Part shown: positions 41,270 through 50,409 of the stretch, piece by piece
Layout of the letters: the number at the start of each line of letters is the position of its first letter
How positions within the stretch are numbered: position 1 is the first letter of the stretch
From: Nocardioides sp. S5
Lineage (GTDB): Bacteria > Actinomycetota > Actinomycetes > Propionibacteriales > Nocardioidaceae
Reading direction: 5' to 3'
Assembly (NCBI RefSeq): GCF_017310035.1
Contig: NZ_CP022296.1
Span: forward strand, 496,001 to 560,000
Length of the DNA stretch: 64,000 nt
Position numbers and translations under genes: made by a program
Notes under the pieces: generated by a model
What the model was told of the DNA's origin: nothing
Databases searched by the model: none
What the model saw: the letters and a program-made list of their open reading frames with translations, nothing else

Positions 41270-42241
41270 ATGCCGCACTCCATCTCGAGGCGTGGTCCGT
41301 CCGACACCTATGACTTCGAGGGCGTCGGGGACGACGCCCGCGCCTGGCTCGACCGGGCCTACGGCACCTCCTTGCGACTCTCGGGCCGCGTCGGCACGGT
41401 GCACCACAGTCGCGTCGACCACGGCACCGTCGCGTTCGACCACCTGCGGATCGACTCGGGCTTCACGGTGGACTCGGACCCCATGCCGGCCCTGGTGGTC
41501 GTGGACCTCATCGCCGGCGACTCCCAGTACTCCCGCGAGAAGGTCACCAGCCGCAACCGCGACGGCGACTCCGTGCTCATCGCCGGATGGGACATGCCGT
41601 TCACCAACATGAGTCACGGTTTCGAGGTGCGCACGACCACACTGACCACCGAGGCCGTGACCGCCGCGGTGGAGGAGCTCGTCCCCGACTACCCGTGGCA
41701 GCGGATCACCTTCAGCTCCTACGTCCCGCGCACGCCGTCGGCGGGTGCGCGCTGGCGTGCCACCGTCGACCAGCTGAGCCACCGCACGCCGGCGACGGCC
41801 GCCGACCGGCTCGAGACCGGGCGCCTGCTCGCCCAGACCCTGCTCCAGACCTTCCCCAACAACGTCATGGGAGAGGCCGCGCGCCTCGACCGCGGGTCGG
41901 GCAGCCGCGACGCCACCCCGTCGCTGGTGCGCAACGCGATGCACCTCATGGAGGTCCGCGCCTACGAGGACCTCAAGCTCGACGACCTCGCGAACGCGTG
42001 CGGCGTCTCCCCGCGTGCCCTGCAGTACGCCTTCCGCCGCCATCTCGACTGCACGCCGATGGACTACCTCCGCCGGGTCCGGCTCGACCTGGTCCGGCGC
42101 TCCCTGCGCGAGGGCTCGGTCCCGAGCGTGACCGACGCGGCGGCGCGGCTCGGCTTCTTCAACCCCGGTCGCTTCGCCTCGAGCTATCGCGAGGTCTTCG
42201 ACGAGAACCCGCGCGAGACCCTGCAACGAGCGTCGTCCTGA
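41270..42241 (+). CDS. AraC-family transcriptional regulator
   Basis: A 323-residue regulator. The N-terminal part (about 30-190) resembles the AraC-binding-like/cupin-type domain found in actinobacterial regulators. The C-terminal double helix-turn-helix (about 220-320) reads LDDLANACGVSPRALQYAFR and PSVTDAAARLGFFNPGRFAS, ending in the usual YREVFDENP. Target genes are unknown; a 14-bp palindrome and the sigma factor gene follow immediately downstream. Confidence 0.92.
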   Translation: MPHSISRRGPSDTYDFEGVGDDARAWLDRAYGTSLRLSGRVGTVHHSRVDHGTVAFDHLRIDSGFTVDSDPMPALVVVDLIAGDSQYSREKVTSRNRDGDSVLIAGWDMPFTNMSHGFEVRTTTLTTEAVTAAVEELVPDYPWQRITFSSYVPRTPSAGARWRATVDQLSHRTPATAADRLETGRLLAQTLLQTFPNNVMGEAARLDRGSGSRDATPSLVRNAMHLMEVRAYEDLKLDDLANACGVSPRALQYAFRRHLDCTPMDYLRRVRLDLVRRSLREGSVPSVTDAAARLGFFNPGRFASSYREVFDENPRETLQRASS

Positions 42242-42271
42242 CAGGACTGTTCGCTTTTCGGCTGTTGCCTT

Positions 42272-42285
42272 CCACGGTTCCGTGG
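42272..42285. promoter_or_regulatory. Perfect palindrome CCACGG-TT-CCGTGG
   Basis: 14-bp palindrome, 30 bases after the AraC stop and 66 bases before the sigma-factor start. The 2-base centre is too tight for an RNA hairpin, so a dimeric protein site is more likely. Could regulate the sigma gene. Confidence 0.35.
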
Positions 42286-42350
42286 CAGCGTCGACGAGGA
42301 CGACTTGCTGGAGACCACGGTGAGATCTTCTACGACCGGAAGGAATCCTC

Positions 42351-43130
42351 GTGGTCCCCGTGTCGAACGCCCCGCTGTACCTTGCCCCCACCTCCTCCAC
42401 CACCGCGCCCGCCCCTGAGCCCGCGAGTGGGTCCGCCCCGGCGGACCGGCGTACGCCGGAGGAGCTCATCGCCCAGCACATCCCGCTGGCACGCTCGATG
42501 GCCGCCCGCTACCGCAACCGCGGCATCGACCTCGACGACCTCGAGCAGGTCGCCCTCCTCGGACTGACCAAGGCCGCCCGCCGCTTCGACGGCGACGCTG
42601 GTCACGACTTCCTGTCCTACGCCGTGCCCACCGTGCGTGGTGAGCTGCGCCGCCACTTCCGCGACGCCGGCTGGACGATCCGCCCGCCCCGACGCATCCA
42701 GGAGCTCCAGGCGCGGATCGCCGCTGCCCAGGAGGAGCTCGGCGGCAGGCTCGGTCGCTCACCGCGCCCCACCGAGATCGCCGCCCACCTCGGCGCCGAG
42801 CTCGACGACGTGGTCGAGGCGCTGGGCGCCGACGGCTGCTTCACGCCGACCTCGCTCGACGTCCCCGTCGGTGAGGGCGGCTCGCCGCTCGGTGAGCTGA
42901 TGGGTGGCGAGGACCGGGACATCGCCCAGGCCGAGGCGCGCATCGTGCTCGCCCCGGTCGTACGCCTCCTGTCCCCGCGCGACCGGCGGATCGTGCACCT
43001 GCGGTTCTTCGACGAGCGCACGCAGCAGGAGATCGCCGACTCCGTCGGGCTCACGCAGGCGCAGGTCTCGCGGGTGCTCACCCGGATCCTCAAGGACCTG
43101 CGTGCCGAGCTCGCGGAGTCGGCCGCCTGA
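42351..43130 (+). CDS. SigB/SigF-type alternative sigma factor
   Basis: A 259-residue sigma-70 group 3 factor of the stress/sporulation type. Region 2 has ARSMAARYRNRGIDLDDLEQ and FLSYAVPTVRGELRRHFRD; region 3 follows; region 4 ends with ERTQQEIADSVGLTQAQVSR as the -35-binding helix-turn-helix. It directs RNA polymerase to stress promoters and is normally held by an anti-sigma factor of the kind encoded at 21569. The GTG at 42351 follows AGGAA at a suitable distance; a second GTG three codons on is possible. Confidence 0.93.
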   Translation: MVPVSNAPLYLAPTSSTTAPAPEPASGSAPADRRTPEELIAQHIPLARSMAARYRNRGIDLDDLEQVALLGLTKAARRFDGDAGHDFLSYAVPTVRGELRRHFRDAGWTIRPPRRIQELQARIAAAQEELGGRLGRSPRPTEIAAHLGAELDDVVEALGADGCFTPTSLDVPVGEGGSPLGELMGGEDRDIAQAEARIVLAPVVRLLSPRDRRIVHLRFFDERTQQEIADSVGLTQAQVSRVLTRILKDLRAELAESAA

Positions 43131-43140
43131 CCCTTCGGCC

Positions 43141-43713
43141 TCAGCGCTGCTCGTCCGGCACCCCGACGTCGAAGACGTCGAGGAGCTGGGCGAGCGTGCG
43201 GTAGTAGCCGACCAGCACCACGAGCTCGGTGATCGTCGTGGTGCCGAGGTCCTCACGCAGCCGCGCGTAGACCTCGTCGTCGACGTGCGAGGTGTCCTCG
43301 AGCAGGCGTCGGCAGAAGCCGTACGCCGCCTGCTCGGTGGCGTCGAGGGACGTGAAGCGCCCGTCGGCCAGGGCCGCCAGCTCCGTGTCGTGGAGTCCGG
43401 CAGCCCGGCCGACGCGCGCGTGGGCCCACTGCTCGAAGGCGCTGTCGGTGGCCGCGGCGACCGACAGGATCGCGATCTCGCGCACCCGGTCGGACAGGCC
43501 CGTCGCGTAGCGCACCGCGCTGCCGAGCTCCTGCAGCGGAGCCCCGAGGGACGGCTCGTGGAGCAACACCTGGAACGGTCCCGTGAGGGCGCCGTCGGGC
43601 GTCGCGAGCGGGAAGTGCTGGGGCCCGTCGCCGCGCGGGCCGCCGAGGATCCGCTCCCTCAGCTCGCGCTGGGCGTCGGTCAGGTCGGTGGGGTCGAGGT
43701 CGGGCAGGCGCAT
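43141..43713 (-). CDS. Carboxymuconolactone decarboxylase/AhpD-like protein
   Basis: A 190-residue helical protein of the CMD/AhpD superfamily. The core reads LSDRVREIAILSVAAATDSAFEQWAHARV. The AhpD CxxC is not present (AAATDSAFEQ in its place), so a peroxidase-type redox role is unlikely; it fits the redox-inactive or decarboxylase-like subgroup. Divergent from a small hypothetical gene with a 45-base gap; converges with the sigma-factor gene. Confidence 0.85.
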   Translation of the reverse strand: MRLPDLDPTDLTDAQRELRERILGGPRGDGPQHFPLATPDGALTGPFQVLLHEPSLGAPLQELGSAVRYATGLSDRVREIAILSVAAATDSAFEQWAHARVGRAAGLHDTELAALADGRFTSLDATEQAAYGFCRRLLEDTSHVDDEVYARLREDLGTTTITELVVLVGYYRTLAQLLDVFDVGVPDEQR

Positions 43714-43758
43714 GGGACCCAGCATGCCCGCAGTGGCGGGGTCCGGCATGCTGGGCGC

Positions 43759-44154
43759 ATGCGCTTCACCGAGCACGAGCTGACCGTCGCCGTGACCGCG
43801 GCCGCCAAGGCCGTCGCCGGCGCGAAGGGGCGCCGGCGCGCCAGGGGTGAGGAGGCGTGGGAGGCGATGTCCAAGATCGAGCGCTACCACCTCCTCGAGG
43901 CCGTCGGCAGCCAGGTGCTGCCGGTCCTGCTCGCCCTGCCCGACATCGAGGTCCAGGCCGGCAGCCGGCCCACCTTCACCGACGCCCAGATCGCCAGCGC
44001 CGTCGAGGAGACCCTGGGCGAGAGCGGCGTCGGCCGGATCCGCCAGAAGGTGGCGGTCGCCGCGCGTCTCACCCTCGTGCGCACGGCCCTCGCGCAGCTG
44101 CCGGTGCGGCAGGACCCGGACGCGCTCGTCGTCCCGGACACGCTTCCGGACTGA
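43759..44154 (+). CDS. Hypothetical protein, 131 residues
   Basis: Unrecognised soluble, basic, helical protein: MRFTEHELTVAVTAAAKAVA at the start, a Lys/Arg-rich GRRRARGEEAW segment, then helices to the end. No signal peptide. It has the codon use of its neighbours. It lies 43 bases before the SurA-N lipoprotein gene in the same direction, which may be cotranscribed. Confidence 0.65.
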   Translation: MRFTEHELTVAVTAAAKAVAGAKGRRRARGEEAWEAMSKIERYHLLEAVGSQVLPVLLALPDIEVQAGSRPTFTDAQIASAVEETLGESGVGRIRQKVAVAARLTLVRTALAQLPVRQDPDALVVPDTLPD

Positions 44155-44197
44155 TCCTGAGGAGCGCGCTCAGGTTCGGTGCGTACGGTCGAGCGCG

Positions 44198-44959
44198 ATG
44201 ACTCACACCATGCGCACCCACCGAACCCGTACGTCCCTCGGCGCCCTCGCGGTCGCCGCGGTGCTGACCCTCTCGGCCTGCGGAGGCGGCGACGGTTCCT
44301 CCGCCGACGCGGACGCCTCGGCCGCCACGTCGAGCGACTCGGAGCAGTCCGACGCCGGTGCCGGGATTCCTGACGTCGTCGCCGAGGTCAACGGCGAGGA
44401 GGTCACCAAGGACGAGTTCGTCCCGATCTACGAGGCGCAGCTCGAGCAGGCCACCGCGCAGTCGCAGATGACCGGCGAGGCACCCGACGAGGAGGCGCTC
44501 AAGCAGGCCACCCTCGACGACCTCGTCGACACCGAGCTGCTCGCGCAGGAGGCGGAGGCCCGCGGGATCGAGGTCACGGACGAGGACGTCGACACCGAGC
44601 TCACCTCGCTCGCGGAGCAGAACGGGATGAAGACCGGCGAGGAGCTGCTCGCCGCCATCGCGCAGCAGGGCATGGACGAGGAGACCGCGCGCGCGCAGGT
44701 CGAGACGCAGGTCCTGGTCGAGCAGCTCGTCGAGGACGAGAGCGGGCCGTTCGAGCCGACCGAGAAGGAGCTGCGGGCGATCTACGACGACGCGAAGAAG
44801 CAGCAGGCGCAGTCGGAGCAGGGCGGCCAGCAGATCCCGCCGTTCGCCCAGGTGCGCAGCCAGCTCGTCGAGCAGGCCAGGGCGCAGGAGACCGGGTCGG
44901 TGGCCGGGGCGCTGGTGGAGGACCTGCGCGAGGCTGCGGAGATCACCGTCAACCTCTGA
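44198..44959 (+). CDS. SurA N-terminal domain lipoprotein
   Basis: A 253-residue exported lipoprotein. The signal peptide ends at the lipobox LSAC, followed by a long Ser/Asp/Ala linker. A SurA-like chaperone domain covers about 60-220 (VAEVNGEEVTKDEFVPIYEA; LVDTELLAQEAEARGIEVTD). No parvulin/rotamase domain follows, so it may be a holdase without isomerase activity. Located outside the membrane. The ATG at 44198 gives a normal basic N-region; an ATG four codons on is possible. Confidence 0.85.
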   Translation: MTHTMRTHRTRTSLGALAVAAVLTLSACGGGDGSSADADASAATSSDSEQSDAGAGIPDVVAEVNGEEVTKDEFVPIYEAQLEQATAQSQMTGEAPDEEALKQATLDDLVDTELLAQEAEARGIEVTDEDVDTELTSLAEQNGMKTGEELLAAIAQQGMDEETARAQVETQVLVEQLVEDESGPFEPTEKELRAIYDDAKKQQAQSEQGGQQIPPFAQVRSQLVEQARAQETGSVAGALVEDLREAAEITVNL

Positions 44960-45080
44960 CCCCGGGTTCGCCATGTTGCCCCCGCGTGGGGGCGCGAGGC
45001 ACTACTGTGCCTCCCGTGTGTCCGTCCCGAGTGCGTCCGACCCGCGCCCGCACGCGCGCGGCGGCGCCTGTGAGCCGCCT

Positions 45081-47096
45081 GTGACGACCCGCCCGGCGCT
45101 GCCGCTGCGGTGGGCGATCGGGTTCGGCGTGCTGTACGCCGTGCTCGGCGTCGTGGCTCGGCTCACCGTGGTGGAGGGCCAGTCGGTCAGCCTGATCTGG
45201 CCCGGCGCCGGGGTGGCGATCCTGTGGCTGCTGGCGGAGGCCCCGCGCCGCCAGCGCTTCGTGCTGGTGCCGCTGCTGCTGCTGCACGCCGGGGTCGCCT
45301 GGGTGACGGCGGCTCCGCCGCTCGTGGTGCTCCTGGGCTCGGTGTCGGTCACGGTGCAGACCTGGCTGACCGTGGCCCTGCTGCGGCGCTGGTGCCCCAC
45401 CCTGCTCGGCGCCGGCGGCACCGAGAGCTTCCGGTCCCCGCGGACGCTGTCCTACACGTGTGCCGCGGGCGTCCTGGGCAGCGTCGCGGGCGCCCTCCTC
45501 GGTGCCCTCGGCGTGTGGGCCGCCAACGGCAGCTGGGACCCGTGGGTCCCGCTGGCCTGGTTCGCCCGGCACTTCACCGGGATCCTCGTCGTGGGGTGCA
45601 TCGGCCACCTGGCGTGGGAGTGGCACACCCAACGCGTCGCGCCGCGTGCTCGCGGCGGCCACCGTGCCGAGCTCGTCGTCCTCTGGGCCGTCTCCGCAGT
45701 GGCGGTCGCGGCGGTCTACTCCCAGCCGCTTCCGGTCGCGTTCCTCCTCATGCCCCTGTGCGTCTGGTCCGCGGCCCGGTTCCGGACCTTCCTCGCCGCC
45801 CTGCACGCCCTCGGGATCGGTGTCTCGGCGCTGGTGCTGACCCTGGTGGGGAAGGGGCCGACCATCGGCCTCGAGGACCCGGTCCAGGAGATCGTCGTCG
45901 CCCACGTCTTCCTGGTCGCGGTGCTCCTCACCGGGCTCGCCGTCGGCACGCTGGGCGACCGCATCGACGCGCTGGTCGTGCGGATGGGGCGTGCCCGCGC
46001 CCGCGCCGCCGAGCAGGCCGAGCTCCTCGCCGAGATGACCGAGAGCATGGACGAGGGCCTCGTCGTGCTCGCGCGCGACGGCTCGATCGAGCGCAGCAAC
46101 GGCGCCAGCCGGCGCCTGGCCCAGCGCGTACGCCCCGGGGCCCCCGACGAGATCGCGCTCGTCGCGCTCGTGGACCTGATCCTCGACCCGGCCCCGCACC
46201 ACACCGGTGCGTCCCGCGGCGAGCTCGGCGTGGGCGACGTGCAGGTGCCGCTGGACTCCGGCGACGAGCTCGTGCTCGCTGTGTCACGCACCGAGCTGGC
46301 CGACCAGGGCGACGGCCGCTCCGGAGTGCTGCTGGTCCTGAGCGAGGTGACCGAGCACCGCCGCGGGCTGCGCCCGCTGGTGAGCTTCGCCTCCACCGCC
46401 GCGCACGACCTGCGCGGGCCGCTCACCGCCATCCGGTCGTGGCTCGACCTCGCCGCCATGGACCTCGACCCGGCGAGCGACACCGCGGCGTCGGTCGAGC
46501 GCGCGCAGCGGGCAGCGGACCAGATGGCCGACCTCATCAACGACCTCCTGGCCCACGCGATGGCCGAGGCCGGCGACCTCGTCGCCTCCGACCTCGCGCT
46601 GGGTGGTCCGACCGGTGCGCTGGCCCAGGCGGTCGCGCTGCTCGGCCCCGACGACGTCCTCGAGGTGCCGGACGGGCTGCCGAGCGTGCACGCGGACGAG
46701 GTCGCCCTGCGCCAGCTCTTCGCCAACCTCGTCGGCAACGCGGTGAAGTACGCCCGGCCCGGCGTGCCTGCGGTCGTGCGGGTCCGGGCCGAGCGCCACG
46801 GTCCTCGCGTCATCGTGGAGGTCGAGGACAACGGTGTCGGTGTCGACGAGCGGGAGCGCGTCCTGATCTTCCAGCGCTTCCACCGCAGCGACACCGTGCG
46901 CGCCGGGTTCCGTGGCAACGGGATGGGTCTCTCCATCTGCCAGACCATCGTGCACCGCCACGGCGGCACCATCGAGTGCCTCGCGGCCGACCCCGGCCCC
47001 GGGTCGGTCTTCCGCTTCGACCTGCCCGCGGCCGCCTCGGGGGACGCACCCGAGACGCCGCCGCTGACGGTGCGCGACGTCCTCAGCCGCGCCTGA
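45081..47096 (+). CDS. MASE1-type sensor histidine kinase
   Basis: A 671-residue membrane kinase. An N-terminal MASE1-like region with about eight hydrophobic segments (10-300) is followed by a PAS-like segment (about 330-430). The HisKA box is STAAHDLRGPLTAIRS, and the HATPase domain has N-box FANLVGNAVKYA, EDNGVGVDER and GNGMGLSICQTIV. GTG 45081 lies just before the first helix; a GTG at 45018 is an alternative. No response regulator gene is adjacent, so it is an orphan here. Its 3' end converges on icmF with a 21-base gap. Confidence 0.9.
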   Translation: MTTRPALPLRWAIGFGVLYAVLGVVARLTVVEGQSVSLIWPGAGVAILWLLAEAPRRQRFVLVPLLLLHAGVAWVTAAPPLVVLLGSVSVTVQTWLTVALLRRWCPTLLGAGGTESFRSPRTLSYTCAAGVLGSVAGALLGALGVWAANGSWDPWVPLAWFARHFTGILVVGCIGHLAWEWHTQRVAPRARGGHRAELVVLWAVSAVAVAAVYSQPLPVAFLLMPLCVWSAARFRTFLAALHALGIGVSALVLTLVGKGPTIGLEDPVQEIVVAHVFLVAVLLTGLAVGTLGDRIDALVVRMGRARARAAEQAELLAEMTESMDEGLVVLARDGSIERSNGASRRLAQRVRPGAPDEIALVALVDLILDPAPHHTGASRGELGVGDVQVPLDSGDELVLAVSRTELADQGDGRSGVLLVLSEVTEHRRGLRPLVSFASTAAHDLRGPLTAIRSWLDLAAMDLDPASDTAASVERAQRAADQMADLINDLLAHAMAEAGDLVASDLALGGPTGALAQAVALLGPDDVLEVPDGLPSVHADEVALRQLFANLVGNAVKYARPGVPAVVRVRAERHGPRVIVEVEDNGVGVDERERVLIFQRFHRSDTVRAGFRGNGMGLSICQTIVHRHGGTIECLAADPGPGSVFRFDLPAAASGDAPETPPLTVRDVLSRA

Positions 47097-47117
47097 GCGC
47101 CCGGCCAGGTTTCGAGC

Positions 47118-50100
47118 TCAGACGTTGCGGCGGTACTGCCCGCCCACCTCGAAGAACGCCTCGGTCACCTGCTGCAGCGAGCACACGCGCGCGGCGTCCA
47201 TGAGCACGGCGAAGACGTTGTCGCCCGAGACTGCGGCGTCCTTGAGCCGCGCCAGCGCCTGCTGGGCCTCGGCGCCGTGGGCGGCCTGGAAGGCCCGCAC
47301 GCGGGAGAGCTGCGACTCCTTCTCGGCCTCGGTCGCGCGGGCCAGCTCGACCTCCTTCGGCTGGGCGTCCGCGGCCGACTCCTTGACGAAGGTGTTGACG
47401 CCGATGATCGGCAGCGACCCGTCGTGCTTGCGGTGCTCGTAGAGCATCGACTCGTCCTGGATGCGACCGCGCTGGTAGCCGGTCTCCATCGCGCCGAGCA
47501 CGCCGCCGCGCTCGTTGATGCGGTCGAACTCCTCCAGGACAGCCGCCTCGACGAGGTCGGTCAGGTCGTCGATGACGAAGGACCCCTGGAGCGGGTTCTC
47601 GTTCATCGCCAGGCCCCACTCGCGGTTGATGATCAGCTGGATCGCGAGCGCGCGGCGTACGGAGTCCTCGGTGGGGGTGGTCACGGCCTCGTCGTAGGCG
47701 TTGGTGTGGAGGCTGTTGGCGTTGTCGTAGATCGCGATGAGTGCCTGCAGCGTGGTGCGGATGTCGTTGAAGTCCATCTCCTGCGCGTGCAGCGAGCGGC
47801 CGCTCGTCTGGACGTGGTACTTCAGCTTCTGCGAGCGCTCGGAGGCGCCGTACTTCTCCTTCATCGTCACCGCCCAGATGCGGCGCGCGACGCGGCCCAG
47901 GACGCTGTACTCGGGGTCCATGCCGTTGGAGAAGAAGAACGACAGGTTCGGCGCGAAGTCGTCGATGTCCATGCCGCGCGCGAGGTAGGCCTCGACGTAG
48001 GTGAAGCCGTTGGCGAGGGTGAACGCGAGCTGGCTGATGGGGTTCGCCCCGGCCTCGGCGATGTGGTAGCCGGAGATCGACACGGAGTAGAAGTTGCGCA
48101 CCTGCCGCTCGATGAACCACTCCTGGATGTCAGCCATCATCCGCAGGGAGAACTCGGTGGAGAACAGACACGTGTTCTGCCCCTGGTCCTCCTTGAGGAT
48201 GTCGGCCTGCACGGTGCCGCGGACGTTGGCGAGGGCGTACGCCTCGAGCTCGGCACGCTCGTCGTCGGTCGGCTCGCGGCCCTCGCGCTCGCGGAAGGCG
48301 TCGACCTGCTGGTCGATCGCGGTGTTGAGGAAGAACGCCAGCACCGTCGGGGCGGGGCCGTTGATCGTCATGCTCACCGACGTCGTGGGCGAGACCAGGT
48401 CGAAGCCGTCGTACAACGCCTTCATGTCCTCCAGCGTCGCCACGGAGACGCCGGAGGTGCCGACCTTGCCGTAGACGTCCGGGCGCGGGTCGGGGTCGCG
48501 GCCGTAGAGGGTCACGGAGTCGAACGCGGTGGACAGGCGGGTCGCGTCGTTGCCCTCGGAGAGGATCTTGAAGCGGCGGTTGGTGCGCGCCGGGTCGCCC
48601 TCGCCGGCGAACATGCGCGCCGGGTCCTCGTTGTCGCGCTTGAACGGGAAGACACCCGCGGTGAAGGGGAAGTAGCCCGGCAGGTTCTCGCCCCGCCAGA
48701 ACGTCACCAGCGCGCCGTGGTCGGCGAAGCGCGGGAGCGAGACGCGCGGGATCTTGTTGCCGCTCAGCGACTCGCGGGTCAGCTTGGTGTGGATCTCGCG
48801 GTCGCGGACCGTCACCACCTGCTCGTCGCCGGAGTAGGACTCCACGACCGCCGGCCACCGCTCGACCTGGTCGGCGACCTCGTGGGGGACGGCCTTGCGG
48901 GCGGCCTCGAGCAGGGCCTCGACGGCGCCGGCGTCCCCGTCGGCGAGCTGGTCGGCGACCCACTGCACGCGCTGGAGGTTGCGCGCCGCCTCGGCCAGCT
49001 CGGTCGTCCGGGCGTGGTAGCCGCGGACGGTCTCGGTGATCTCGGCGAGGTAGCGCACCCGGTCGGCCGGCACGACCTGCCGGATGCCCGAGGAGTGGCG
49101 CACGTCGACGTGCGGCAGCGTGCCCTCGCTGACGGCCAGCCCGGCGTCGGCCAGCGCGGTGCGCAGGTGCTGGTAGAGCGCGGTGACGCCGTCGTCGTTG
49201 AAGGTCGCGGCGCTGGTGCCGAAGACCGGCATGTCGTCGGGCTGCTTGCCGAACGCCTCGCGGTTGCGGACCAGCTGGCGACCCACGTCGCGCAGCGCGT
49301 CCTTGGCGCCGCGGCGCTCGAACTTGTTGATCGCGACGGTGTCGGCGAAGTCGAGCATGTCGATCTTCTCCAGCTGCGAGGCGGCGCCGAACTCCGGCGT
49401 CATGACGTAGAGCGAGTGGTCGACCAGGGGAACGATGCCCGCGTCTCCCTGCCCGATGCCGGGGGTCTCGACGATGACGAGGTCGTGGCCGGCGGCCTTC
49501 ATCACGTCGATCACGTCCCCGAGGTGGGCGGGCACCTCGTGCGCGCCGCGGGTCGCCAGCGAGCGGAAGAAGACCCGGTCGCCGTCGAGGGAGTTGGCGC
49601 GGATCCGGTCGCCGAGCAGCGCGCCGCCACCCTTGCGGCGCGTCGGGTCGACGGCGATGACGGCGATGCGCAGCTTGTCCTGCTGGTCGGTGCGGAAGCG
49701 GCGTACGACCTCGTCGGTGAGCGAGGACTTGCCCGAGCCGCCGGTGCCGGTGATGCCGAGGACCGGGACGACCCGGCGCGCGGCCGCGGACCGGATCTCC
49801 TCGAGCATCGCCTCGTCGAGGCGGCCGCCCTCGGCGCCGGTGACGGCGCGCGCCACGGCGAAGCGGTCGCCGGAGAGCACCTGCTCGGCGGTGACCGCGC
49901 TGTCGGACCAGAGGTCGATGTCGCAGTCGGCGACGACCGAGTTGATCATCCCGACCAGGCCCATCTTCTGGCCGTCCTCGGGGGAGAAGATCGTCACGCC
50001 CGACTCGCGCAGGCGCTGGATCTCGCGCGGGACGATCACGCCCCCGCCTCCACCCACCACGCGGACGTGGCCGGCGCCTTGGGCGCGCAGCGACTCCACG

Positions 50101-50342
50101 AGGTACTCGAAGTACTCCACGTGCCCGCCTTGGTAGGACGACACCGCCACGCCCTGCACGTCCTCCTCGAGCGCCGCGTCGACGACCTCCTGCACGGAGC
50201 GGTTGTGGCCGAGGTGGATGACCTCGCAGCCCTGGCTCATGAAGATCCGCCGCATGATGTTGATCGAGGCGTCGTGGCCGTCGAAGAGCGCGGACGCGGT
50301 GACGAGGCGGATCGGGTTCTCGGGGCGGTGCAGGTCGGCCAT
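47118..50342 (-). CDS. icmF: Fused isobutyryl-CoA mutase
   Basis: A 1074-residue fusion: B12-binding domain (1-140, DGHDASINIMRR with the lower-ligand His), a MeaB-like GTPase chaperone (about 190-420, P-loop GITGTGGSGKSS) and the acyl-CoA mutase catalytic barrel (about 500-1074, PFTAGVFPFKRDNEDPARMF). It converts isobutyryl-CoA and n-butyryl-CoA with adenosylcobalamin in valine or fatty-acid metabolism, with a self-repair GTPase built in. The ATG has no proper ribosome site, and a -10-like TACTAT places transcription start on the ATG, so the message is probably leaderless. The MarR gene upstream is on the same strand. Confidence 0.95.
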   Translation of the reverse strand: MADLHRPENPIRLVTASALFDGHDASINIMRRIFMSQGCEVIHLGHNRSVQEVVDAALEEDVQGVAVSSYQGGHVEYFEYLVESLRAQGAGHVRVVGGGGGVIVPREIQRLRESGVTIFSPEDGQKMGLVGMINSVVADCDIDLWSDSAVTAEQVLSGDRFAVARAVTGAEGGRLDEAMLEEIRSAAARRVVPVLGITGTGGSGKSSLTDEVVRRFRTDQQDKLRIAVIAVDPTRRKGGGALLGDRIRANSLDGDRVFFRSLATRGAHEVPAHLGDVIDVMKAAGHDLVIVETPGIGQGDAGIVPLVDHSLYVMTPEFGAASQLEKIDMLDFADTVAINKFERRGAKDALRDVGRQLVRNREAFGKQPDDMPVFGTSAATFNDDGVTALYQHLRTALADAGLAVSEGTLPHVDVRHSSGIRQVVPADRVRYLAEITETVRGYHARTTELAEAARNLQRVQWVADQLADGDAGAVEALLEAARKAVPHEVADQVERWPAVVESYSGDEQVVTVRDREIHTKLTRESLSGNKIPRVSLPRFADHGALVTFWRGENLPGYFPFTAGVFPFKRDNEDPARMFAGEGDPARTNRRFKILSEGNDATRLSTAFDSVTLYGRDPDPRPDVYGKVGTSGVSVATLEDMKALYDGFDLVSPTTSVSMTINGPAPTVLAFFLNTAIDQQVDAFREREGREPTDDERAELEAYALANVRGTVQADILKEDQGQNTCLFSTEFSLRMMADIQEWFIERQVRNFYSVSISGYHIAEAGANPISQLAFTLANGFTYVEAYLARGMDIDDFAPNLSFFFSNGMDPEYSVLGRVARRIWAVTMKEKYGASERSQKLKYHVQTSGRSLHAQEMDFNDIRTTLQALIAIYDNANSLHTNAYDEAVTTPTEDSVRRALAIQLIINREWGLAMNENPLQGSFVIDDLTDLVEAAVLEEFDRINERGGVLGAMETGYQRGRIQDESMLYEHRKHDGSLPIIGVNTFVKESAADAQPKEVELARATEAEKESQLSRVRAFQAAHGAEAQQALARLKDAAVSGDNVFAVLMDAARVCSLQQVTEAFFEVGGQYRRNV

Positions 50343-50348
50343 GCCTCG

Positions 50349-50366
50349 ATAGTAGGACTTCCAAGT
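50349..50366 (-). promoter_or_regulatory. Leaderless icmF promoter with palindromic operator
   Basis: On the minus strand, TACTAT (50354-50349) is six bases from the ATG. The palindrome ACTT-GG-AAGT (50366-50357) lies just upstream of it, in the place a repressor would block polymerase. The adjacent MarR-type gene is the obvious candidate ligand. The -35 is poor. Confidence 0.45.
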
Positions 50367-50409
50367 ATTACGCGCGAGTACCCGGCGTCACAGCGGGAGG
50401 GGCGGCAGC

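Noticed and set aside
43141..43713. AhpD-type alkylhydroperoxidase
   Set aside because: The CxxC redox pair of AhpD is missing, so only superfamily membership is claimed.
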